A stretch of DNA of 5,367 nt from Bacillota bacterium. GTDB lineage: Bacteria; Bacillota; Clostridia; Oscillospirales; Oscillospiraceae. Both the position numbers and the translations under genes were made by a program. The stretch covers positions 1 through 5,367 of the forward strand of contig WQUU01000126.1 of assembly GCA_009781925.1 (NCBI GenBank), given 5' to 3'. Position 1 is the stretch's first letter. Each line of letters begins with the position of its first letter. Under the pieces are notes generated by a model. The model was not told the DNA's origin and ran no database searches. It saw only the letters and a program-made list of their open reading frames with translations. Shown in pieces: positions 1 through 4,733 of this stretch.

Positions 1-7
1 TCGTATG

Positions 8-36
8 TTGACAAATAGCGTTTTGTTGGGTATAAT
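8..36 (+). promoter_or_regulatory. Perfect consensus sigma-A promoter for the + strand operon
   Basis: A TTGACA -35 box (8-13) and a TATAAT -10 box (31-36) are separated by exactly 17 bp, so both hexamers and the spacer match the vegetative sigma-70/sigma-A consensus. Transcription would start near 42-44, leaving a leader of only about ten bases before the ATG at 53. The ribosome binding site would then lie almost at the 5' end of the mRNA. No operator palindrome is visible inside it, but sequence upstream of position 1 is missing. Such a strong promoter suggests high, mainly constitutive expression. Confidence 0.85.
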
Positions 37-52
37 AATGAGGGGTGTTGTT

Positions 53-355
53 ATGAGCCTGATTGCACAAATCGTTTCTGAAGAAAAAAGCAGAATTGAA
101 AAAATGATATCCGACTACGAGCGGGAACTTGCCGCGCTTCCGAAGGGTACTCTTGTCTGCAAGACCGTCAAAAACAAACAATATTATTACTTGCAGTTTC
201 GGGAGGGAAAAAAGACGGTTTCTTCCTATATCGGCGGCGATGCGGATACTGTGGAGGAAATCAGGGAGCAAGTCAACCGCCGGAGGCATATTGAGGCCAT
301 GCTGAAGAACCTCCGCGGCGAATACGCGCAAGCGAATAAAATAGCAGGGGCGTGA
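53..355 (+). CDS. Small coiled-coil/basic protein of unknown function, first gene of cargo operon
   Basis: This 100-aa protein is not firmly recognised. The start at 53 is chosen because AGGGG at 41-45 lies 7 nt upstream; the earlier in-frame ATGs at 5 and 38 overlap the promoter or precede the expected transcript start. Visible parts are an N-terminal helix with alternating charges (about residues 7-28), an LPKG turn (29-32), a beta-rich core with YYYLQFREGKK (44-54) and YIG (59-61), and a C-terminal charged helix (about 66-92) ending in a basic segment. The helix, LPKG, YYYL core and C-terminal helix order resembles the DUF6788-type small proteins, but here without their cysteine cluster. 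It could bind nucleic acid, but that is inference. Its TGA (353-355) precedes the next ATG by 5 nt, so it is cotranscribed with the putative ADP-ribosyltransferase gene. Confidence 0.75.
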   Translation: MSLIAQIVSEEKSRIEKMISDYERELAALPKGTLVCKTVKNKQYYYLQFREGKKTVSSYIGGDADTVEEIREQVNRRRHIEAMLKNLRGEYAQANKIAGA

Positions 356-360
356 AACGT

Positions 361-864
361 ATGCAGTTATATCACGGCAGCGATGTCATTGTTGAAAAAC
401 CGATCCTTTTACCGCAGCAGAGGACGTTGGATTTCGGCGCGGGTTTTTACACCACCACCAATTATGAACAGGCCGAAGTCTTTGCCCGGAAGGTCGGCGA
501 CCGCAGGGAAAGCGAGAAATGTTTTGTCAGCATTTACGATGTCGCGGATTTGTCTGTATTGAAAGCGGAACTTTCAGTTTTGGAATTTACCGAAACAAAC
601 GAAGACTGGTTGGACTTTGTCTTTGCCAACCGTGCCGGAACATACAGCGGCGCTGCCTACGACGTCATCTTTGGCGCGGTCGCCAACGACACGATTTACC
701 GTGTCCTGACCGCTTATGAAGAAGGGATCATTCCCAAGGAAGAGTGTATCCGGCAGCTGAAGGTCAGGGAATTGTATAACCAAATGACCTTTGCCAGCGA
801 AAAGGCTCTCAGCTTTTTGAAGTTTTCCGGGCAAATTGAATTATCGTCAAGGAGGGATTCATAA
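361..864 (+). CDS. DUF3990-type putative ADP-ribosyltransferase (candidate toxin)
   Basis: This 167-aa protein matches my memory of the DUF3990 family, which belongs to the ADP-ribosyltransferase fold. The N-terminus reads LYHGS (residues 3-7), giving the His of the first ART motif (H5). It is followed by a FGAGFYTTT block (25-33) with the second-motif Tyr (Y30), then YDVIFGAVANDT (100-111). The C-terminal QMTFASEKALSFLKF (141-155) is the family's usual ending and may hold the third-motif Gln/Glu (Q141, E147). There is no signal peptide or membrane segment, so it should act in the cytoplasm, or on whatever its partners recruit. Start: ATG 361 has GGGG at 347-350; a GTG at 352 is too close to that site. 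The stop TAA overlaps the next ATG by one base, indicating coupled translation. Relatives commonly sit beside DUF3791 genes. Target, NAD use and toxicity are inferred, not shown. Confidence 0.8.
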   Translation: MQLYHGSDVIVEKPILLPQQRTLDFGAGFYTTTNYEQAEVFARKVGDRRESEKCFVSIYDVADLSVLKAELSVLEFTETNEDWLDFVFANRAGTYSGAAYDVIFGAVANDTIYRVLTAYEEGIIPKEECIRQLKVRELYNQMTFASEKALSFLKFSGQIELSSRRDS

Positions 865-1100
865 TGGCGAACGAAAATAGAGCGATGCTTGAATTCATCG
901 TACCCCGGTTAATCAAAACCATTATGGAGGACAGGAAAGCCAGCGAAAAGGATGCGTTTACCTTGCTGTACTCGTCAAAGCTCTACGAACAGCTTGACCG
1001 TGAGGAGACCAAGCTGTGGCATCTGAGCGTTCCCACACTATATTCCATGTGGAAAGAAGAACAGGACACAGGAAAAATCACTTATCCGGAGGAGGCGTAA
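864..1100 (+). CDS. Small DUF3791-like protein, probable partner of the ADP-ribosyltransferase
   Basis: This 78-aa, helix-rich, charged protein starts with ATG at 864, sharing one base with the preceding TAA. AAGGAGG at 849-855 lies 8 nt upstream, so the start is secure. It is not a clear family member by itself. However, residues 25-63 align without gaps to residues 20-58 of the next gene product. Identical or similar positions are K25/K20, S27/S22, K29/K24, A31/V26, F32/I27, L34/L29, L35/F30, K39/R34, L40/V35, E42/D37, L44/I39 and L51/L46. It is therefore probably a diverged paralogue of the DUF3791 protein. The C-terminus ends GKITYPEEA. Its position directly behind the putative toxin gene, with coupled translation, suggests an antidote, cofactor or target-recruiting subunit; which of these cannot be told from sequence. 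Confidence 0.75.
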   Translation: MANENRAMLEFIVPRLIKTIMEDRKASEKDAFTLLYSSKLYEQLDREETKLWHLSVPTLYSMWKEEQDTGKITYPEEA

Positions 1101-1103
1101 AAG

Positions 1104-1310
1104 ATGGACGAAAAAACACCGTTTATCGTATATTGCATTGAAGAATACAAGAGCGCGGAGAAACTGTCCGGCAAAGCGGTTATTGATTTGTTCAACCGCT
1201 ACCGCGTGATTGACTATATCCGTTCGTATTATGAAGCTCTGCACACCACGGGGCGGCAGTATATCGTCAACGATATTAATCTATATATCAAAGCGCGGCA
1301 GCCTGCGTAA
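1104..1310 (+). CDS. DUF3791 family small protein
   Basis: This 68-aa protein resembles DUF3791 members: FIVYCIEEYKSAEKLSG (7-23), a helix with IDLFNRYRVIDYI (27-39), then YYEALHTTGRQYIVNDI (42-58). The ALHTTG element is the most typical part. DUF3791 genes are commonly found next to DUF3990 genes, which supports both calls. The ATG at 1104 has a very strong GGAGGAGG site at 1088-1095, inside the end of the preceding gene, with a 3-base gap from its stop. Its function is unknown. A partner or antitoxin role for the upstream ADP-ribosyltransferase is plausible from gene order and size. It is the last gene of the operon; the palindrome 8 nt downstream would end the transcript. Confidence 0.78.
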   Translation: MDEKTPFIVYCIEEYKSAEKLSGKAVIDLFNRYRVIDYIRSYYEALHTTGRQYIVNDINLYIKARQPA

Positions 1311-1317
1311 AATTATT

Positions 1318-1347
1318 TTTAACCCCATCGAATTCGATGGGGTTAAA
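1318..1347. terminator. Perfect 30-bp palindrome, probable bidirectional terminator
   Basis: Arms TTTAACCCCATCG and CGATGGGGTTAAA are perfectly complementary around an AATT loop (13-bp stem, 4-nt loop). It lies between the end of the + strand operon (1310) and the end of the relaxase gene (1358), exactly where convergent transcripts must stop. Flanks are AT-rich, but neither side has a long uninterrupted U run: TTATAA follows on the + side, and AATAATTTT on the - side. It is therefore a good but not classical intrinsic terminator. Confidence 0.6.
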
Positions 1348-1357
1348 TTATAAACAC

Positions 1358-3616
1358 TTAACCTCCCATCCGTTGCCCGTGGCTTTGCTTTTTAGCCTCG
1401 ATCTCCCGGCGCAGCTTGGTTTCGATCAGACCGGCCTCGCCGTCGTGTCGGGCTTCCTCATCAAGGCGGTTTTTCACCAGCCGGGCAAGGTATCCCAGCA
1501 GACGCAGGGAGCCCAGCGCGGCGCCTGTCTTGGCGCTGCCGCGGGATCGGCTGCCGTAGCTGTAATAATTCTGTACCACCTTATCGGCATAGATATTGCC
1601 CTGCCGGGATGCGGCGTCCAGCAGTGTCAGCCCGCGCAGGACGTCCTGCTCCACTTCTTTACCGTAGAGCAACATTTTCCCAAGCTGATATTGCGCCCAC
1701 TGGTTGCCCTGATCAGCGGACTCGCCGAGATAGCGAACCGCTTTTTCTGCATCTTTTGGAATGCCGTCCTCCGACAGGTACAGCCGTCCGAGCAGGTATG
1801 CGGCATACTGGTTTCCGGGATTCAGCCGCCCGCCGCCGTCCCGCGACGGGCGCGGTCTGACGGCGTCCAGCAGGAGCCTTTCGGCGCGGACGGTATCCTT
1901 GGGGATCATCTCGCCGCGCATCAACAGCTTGCCGAGGGTATACTGCGCCCACTCGTTCCCGCCCTTCGCGGAGGCTTCGAGTAAATCCACAGCCCGGAAA
2001 ATATCGCTCTTTTCAGCGAGCCTACCGAGATGCAGTTTCGCCAGCGCGTACTGCGCGTCTGCGTTTCCCTGATCGGAAGCGAATGCAAACATCGCCTCGG
2101 CCATGCCTATATCCCGCGGTACCAGCTCTCCTTTGAGATAGGTGCGTCCCAACAGAACTTGAGCATATTGATTGTTCTGCGCCTCGGCTTCGTTTAGCCA
2201 TTTCAAGCCGTACTGGATATCCTGCTCCACCGGATCGCCGTGCAGGAAAATCTTGCCGAGCCGGTACTGCGCCCACTCATACCCCTGCTGGGCTGACTGG
2301 ATCAGTAGCCGGATGGCTTCCTGCGGATCGTACTCCGGGGACTCCTGATCCAGCAGCGTCTTGGCGCGGCGGTATAGAATATACATATTTTCAGGCTTGT
2401 CGTCGGTTGTGACCTGCGCCGCGATCTCAGGCTCATCCGAAGCGGGTTCTGCGGTCACAGACTCATCGGGTTCTTCCTCCGACGCTTCCTCAAAGGTCAG
2501 CCGGTCGAGCAGGATGTTGACCGCCTCATTGACCACGGCGTTCCGCACCGATTTGAATTCGGAATTTTGCGACAGCGGCACACGTTCCGGCATCTCGTCC
2601 CGGTAGGTAGACAGCACCGCTTCGCGCTGCTGATACCACAGATCATATAACTGGGCGATGCGCTCATCCTTCGCCAGCTCATCCACGACGGCATTGACCA
2701 TGTTCCGGCCGGGCTGGTCGAGGTAGCCGTATTGCTTTTTGCCTTTGTGGCTGGCAAGCCGGTCGGCCAGTTTGACCAGCAGTTCTTCCACGGCGGGATT
2801 GTCATACCCGCCGCTGTTGATCTGCCGGACGATCTCGGCTACCGCGTTCCAGCTCTCCGCGGTGAGGGTGTTCCGAGCCTCGGTCTGTTCCTTGTATACC
2901 TGTATCAAGTCTTGCTTGAAAATGTCCCGCGCCAGCGCGGAACGGATGCCATCGATGCCCTGTTTGGAGAGATAGGGTTCTTTTCCCTTCGAGTAGGCGA
3001 TCATGTGACAGTGCGGATGCCAGCTTTCATTATGAAAAGCGGCGTACCAACGCAAGTCCTCCAGCGGGATTTTCATCTGCTCGGCAAAGGTCTGCGCGTG
3101 GGAGCGCAGCAGAGTCTGCCACGCCTCGGCGCGGTCGTATCCAAGCCGGGCGGCGTCCTCCCGCCGCAGTGAGATCACATTCGTCCACACGTTGCCGTCG
3201 TGTTCGGCCACCTCCCGCGCCACAGTTCCGAGCTGGATGGGCGCGTCGGTATCCGAAAACAGGCCGTGTTCACCGCGTTTTTCAACACGGGGCCGCTTGG
3301 CGATATAGCCGACGTAGTTTTCGCGCTTGCCGATCTGATCGGCGTGGGCGTCGATGGCGGCGGTGATAAAAATGGACGCCGAGGCGCGGGTAGGTTCCTT
3401 CAAGAAATCCTCATACTCAAAGCTGTTTTTAGCGGACGGAAAATCTTTGACAAACTGCCGGATGAATTTTTGCTGGCTCTGTGTAGCGGGGAGTGTTTTC
3501 CAAGCGTCCTCAATTTTTTCCACGCCGTCGCGGGTGGCGATATATTTGACATAGCTTTTCGCGTGAGCCCCATTATCCGATTGCAGGTAGGTGCTTTTGA
3601 ATATAATTTTCGGCAT
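1358..3616 (-). CDS. MobL/MobP3-type relaxase with C-terminal Sel1-like repeats
   Basis: This 752-aa protein should nick one strand at oriT and carry it, covalently bound, into the recipient. The N-terminal relaxase part (about 1-370) starts MPKIIFKSTYLQ. Candidate nucleophile tyrosines are Y10, Y22 and Y25 (YVKYIATR). The metal-binding HUH-type motif is H200-P-H202-C-H204, after WYAAFHNESW (190-199). LASHKGKKQYGYLDQPGRN (287-305) and the following helices look like the conserved MobL C-part. An acidic linker (about 375-408) leads to six to seven Sel1-like repeats (about 430-690) with recurring WAQYxLGKxxLxG and GNxxAQ patterns, then a basic helical tail. Sel1 arrays are helical-repeat protein-interaction scaffolds. 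One repeat carries about 12 extra residues (around 588-599). GGAGG lies at the end of the upstream RHH gene, whose stop is 3 nt from this ATG, so translation is probably coupled. Family assignment is firm; the repeats' partner is unknown. Confidence 0.93.
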   Translation of the reverse strand: MPKIIFKSTYLQSDNGAHAKSYVKYIATRDGVEKIEDAWKTLPATQSQQKFIRQFVKDFPSAKNSFEYEDFLKEPTRASASIFITAAIDAHADQIGKRENYVGYIAKRPRVEKRGEHGLFSDTDAPIQLGTVAREVAEHDGNVWTNVISLRREDAARLGYDRAEAWQTLLRSHAQTFAEQMKIPLEDLRWYAAFHNESWHPHCHMIAYSKGKEPYLSKQGIDGIRSALARDIFKQDLIQVYKEQTEARNTLTAESWNAVAEIVRQINSGGYDNPAVEELLVKLADRLASHKGKKQYGYLDQPGRNMVNAVVDELAKDERIAQLYDLWYQQREAVLSTYRDEMPERVPLSQNSEFKSVRNAVVNEAVNILLDRLTFEEASEEEPDESVTAEPASDEPEIAAQVTTDDKPENMYILYRRAKTLLDQESPEYDPQEAIRLLIQSAQQGYEWAQYRLGKIFLHGDPVEQDIQYGLKWLNEAEAQNNQYAQVLLGRTYLKGELVPRDIGMAEAMFAFASDQGNADAQYALAKLHLGRLAEKSDIFRAVDLLEASAKGGNEWAQYTLGKLLMRGEMIPKDTVRAERLLLDAVRPRPSRDGGGRLNPGNQYAAYLLGRLYLSEDGIPKDAEKAVRYLGESADQGNQWAQYQLGKMLLYGKEVEQDVLRGLTLLDAASRQGNIYADKVVQNYYSYGSRSRGSAKTGAALGSLRLLGYLARLVKNRLDEEARHDGEAGLIETKLRREIEAKKQSHGQRMGG

Positions 3617-3619
3617 CGG

Positions 3620-4045
3620 TTAATCCTCCCGCTGGAAGCGCACGGCGTCGTCCAGCGACACCGCGCCGCGCAGGGTTTTGACTTCCTGAACGCAGCGCCC
3701 GCGCAGACGGGTGAGGTACTCGTCGGTGATCTCGGTCGTCGCCGCGGTGACATGAAGGAGCATACTCAGCTCCACCGCCAGCTTGAACAACAGCGCGGCC
3801 TGCCTGTCCTCATAGGAATCCAGAATCCCCTTGAAGGTAGACACCAGCACCTGCGGCAGGTAGGCTTTGTTTTTGTCGTGGGCGAGGTATCCGCTGTAGA
3901 ACAGCACGGCCTTTTCGATATATTCCGATCTGCTGGCGCAGTTGTCCGAGCGGTACATCTCGCCGACCAAATCCACCGTGGACGGGTTGACCCACCACGC
4001 GAATTTCCGTTTCTGCTCCTGCTGCCGTTTTTTTTGATCCTCCAT
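3620..4045 (-). CDS. Ribbon-helix-helix relaxosome accessory protein (MobC-like role)
   Basis: This 141-aa protein has a basic, Gln/Lys-rich N-terminus (1-13), a short strand KFAWWVN (14-20), a helix (about 22-32), and a second helix beginning SRSEYIEKAVLFYSGYL (38-54). This is the strand-helix-helix order of RHH DNA-binding proteins. The rest (60-135) is predicted mainly helical and could form a dimer or tetramer. I start it at 4045 (MEDQKK), because GGGAGGTG lies 6 nt upstream. An in-frame ATG at 4066 would place that site inside the gene. Its position, immediately upstream of the relaxase gene and just downstream of the inverted-repeat region, fits a protein that binds oriT, bends the DNA, aids nicking and probably represses its own operon. 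Those roles are known for such accessory proteins generally and are inferred here. Confidence 0.85.
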   Translation of the reverse strand: MEDQKKRQQEQKRKFAWWVNPSTVDLVGEMYRSDNCASRSEYIEKAVLFYSGYLAHDKNKAYLPQVLVSTFKGILDSYEDRQAALLFKLAVELSMLLHVTAATTEITDEYLTRLRGRCVQEVKTLRGAVSLDDAVRFQRED

Positions 4046-4251
4046 GCCGTTCACCTCCCGACCCATACTATTTTGTTGGTTTTATCGCCGTTTTCGCCCC
4101 TGTGCCCCACAGGTTCGGCGGGATGCCGCGTTTACGACCCGGAGAGATATTCCGGGGGCAAAAAGTGTAAAAACCCTGATGCGGTCGGCGTTGCCGTCCG
4201 CTGTGAATTGTCCGCGGGGCGGCGAGCCGACCCACGGGCTTTAACCTGCAA

Positions 4252-4296
4252 GACTTTCGACACCGGCAAAGTGCGGCTTTGGAGATGTCGAAAGTC
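4252..4296. repeat. 11-bp perfect inverted repeat with nested 5-bp pair
   Basis: GACTTTCGACA (4252-4262) and TGTCGAAAGTC (4286-4296) are perfect complements separated by 23 bp. Inside that loop CAAAG (4267-4271) and CTTTG (4277-4281) form a second, nested pair. It sits about 70 bp from the candidate nick, on the relaxase-gene side. It is a plausible binding site for the RHH accessory protein, or a second processing structure. Confidence 0.8.
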
Positions 4297-4297
4297 C

Positions 4298-4426
4298 CCC
4301 GGTAGGGGCTGGCCTGTGCCGCTGACCGTACTGTTCCCGGCGCCTGGCGTCACGCCCGTCACAAGGGGCGCACAAATGCCCGACAGGGCGTTCAAGCTCT
4401 GCCGGGCGTGTGTTGTCCCTACCGGG
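4298..4426. repeat. Distant 10-bp inverted repeat bracketing the nick region
   Basis: CCCGGTAGGG (4298-4307) recurs as its exact complement CCCTACCGGG (4417-4426), about 110 bp apart, with the candidate nick region between them. Between the arms are also two direct copies of CGTCAC (4348-4353 and 4357-4362), directly beside the nick core. The arrangement suggests paired protein-binding sites that could bring the ends of the oriT together. Confidence 0.6.
4363..4407 (-). other. oriT: Candidate oriT nick region with adjacent inverted repeat
   Basis: Read on the - strand, GCCCGGCAGAGC, a 6-nt loop and GCCCTGTCGGGC form a 12-bp imperfect stem (10 Watson-Crick pairs, one G-T, one mismatch; 4378-4407). 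It is followed at once by ATTTGTGCGCCCCTTG (about 4377-4362). The core GTGCGCCCCTT (4373-4363) closely resembles the AAGTGCGCCCTTA nick region of pGO1/pSK41-type and the IncQ family origins, where the nick also lies a few bases 3' of an inverted repeat. By analogy the cut would fall after GTGCG. Orientation matches the relaxase operon strand. The exact nick position is inferred. Confidence 0.65.
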
Positions 4427-4452
4427 CGGTATAAATCGCACACATGGGCGCA

Positions 4453-4473
4453 AAGAACGCTTACGGCGTTCTT
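4453..4473 (-). terminator. Hairpin after the DUF6103-like gene, possible terminator
   Basis: AAGAACGC and GCGTTCTT form an 8-bp perfect stem with a 5-nt loop, beginning 8 nt after the - strand stop at 4482. On that strand the stem is followed by only a short T run (TTCTTTGCG), so termination could be partial. It may instead be one of the structural elements of the adjacent oriT region. Confidence 0.4.
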
Positions 4474-4481
4474 ATGGCGGG

Positions 4482-4721
4482 TTATTGCTTGTCCTGTGCC
4501 GCCGCTGTGCCCGCGGCAGGTCTTTTCGCCGGGGTTGACGGCGGGTTGCCGTCCTTCAGTTCGAGATAACTTCGGACTTCCGGGGGGACATATTTTTTGA
4601 ACAGGCCATCCATACAGGCGGTCAGTTCCTTTGTTAAATCAAGGCTTTTCTTTGACAGAAACAGCTTGATTGCGGATAGCTTTTCGTCGTCATATAAAAC
4701 GGTGACTGTGGTTTTCTTCAT
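4482..4721 (-). CDS. DUF6103-like small protein of mobile elements
   Basis: This 79-aa protein begins MKKTTVTVLYDDEKL, a short beta strand followed by a helix (11-24), a second helix (27-43), VPPEVRSYLE (45-54), and a Pro/Ala-rich, probably disordered tail (59-79). This matches my memory of DUF6103 proteins, which recur in Clostridia conjugative elements near relaxase genes; their function is unknown. The strand-helix-helix start could be a minimal RHH-type DNA-binding fold, which would suit a regulator or relaxosome part, but this is inference. The ATG at 4721 is preferred over the GTG at 4730, since that GTG is part of the AGGAGGTG ribosome site (4735-4728), which overlaps the stop codon of the upstream gene. 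Translation is therefore probably coupled. Confidence 0.82.
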   Translation of the reverse strand: MKKTTVTVLYDDEKLSAIKLFLSKKSLDLTKELTACMDGLFKKYVPPEVRSYLELKDGNPPSTPAKRPAAGTAAAQDKQ

Positions 4722-4733
4722 GCTCTGCACCTC

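Larger units (their letters stand above)
4046..4481. other. Non-coding, inverted-repeat-rich region containing the probable oriT
   Basis: About 436 bp separate the RHH gene from the DUF6103-like gene, and no reading frame here looks like a real protein. The stretch holds at least six inverted repeats, among them CCTGTG/CACAGG (4099-4113), CCCGGA/TCCGGG (4138-4156), an 11-bp perfect pair (4252-4296), a distant 10-bp pair (4298-4307 with 4417-4426), the nick-proximal pair (4378-4407) and a hairpin at 4453-4473. Dense inverted repeats upstream of relaxase and accessory genes are typical of transfer origins. I saw no convincing -35/-10 pair for the RHH-relaxase transcript, although AT-rich sequence at 4065-4095 could hold one. 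Confidence 0.7.

Noticed and set aside
5..52. Earlier starts (ATG at 5 and 38) for the first cargo gene
   Set aside because: The ATG at 5 lies upstream of the -35 box and the one at 38 before the expected transcript start; the ATG at 53 has a well-spaced AGGGG.
1337..1984. A 215-codon open frame on the + strand starting inside the palindrome
   Set aside because: It is fully antisense to the Sel1-repeat part of the relaxase, its start lies in the terminator hairpin, and its repetitive hydrophobic pattern mirrors the Sel1 codons.
1650..2330. DNA tandem repeats or a CRISPR-like array
   Set aside because: The periodicity of about 108 bp is the 36-residue Sel1 protein repeat; the copies are diverged at DNA level and lie within one intact reading frame.
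2361..3172. Several + strand frames of 78-146 codons opposite the relaxase
   Set aside because: All are shadows of the relaxase gene, rich in Ser/Arg or hydrophobic runs, with no ribosome sites.
4132..4443. Two overlapping - strand frames of 70-103 codons in the oriT region
   Set aside because: Their sequences are Pro/Arg/Gly-rich without domain features, have no ribosome site and overlap the inverted repeats. They would look conserved only because the DNA structure is.
3200..4600. A 466-codon open frame on the + strand
   Set aside because: It runs antisense through the end of the relaxase gene, the RHH gene and the oriT region. Its composition follows the GC-rich opposite-strand codons, and it has no recognisable domain.
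4722..4730. GTG at 4730 as start of the DUF6103-like gene
   Set aside because: That GTG is part of the AGGAGGTG ribosome binding site; the ATG at 4721 is correctly spaced from it.
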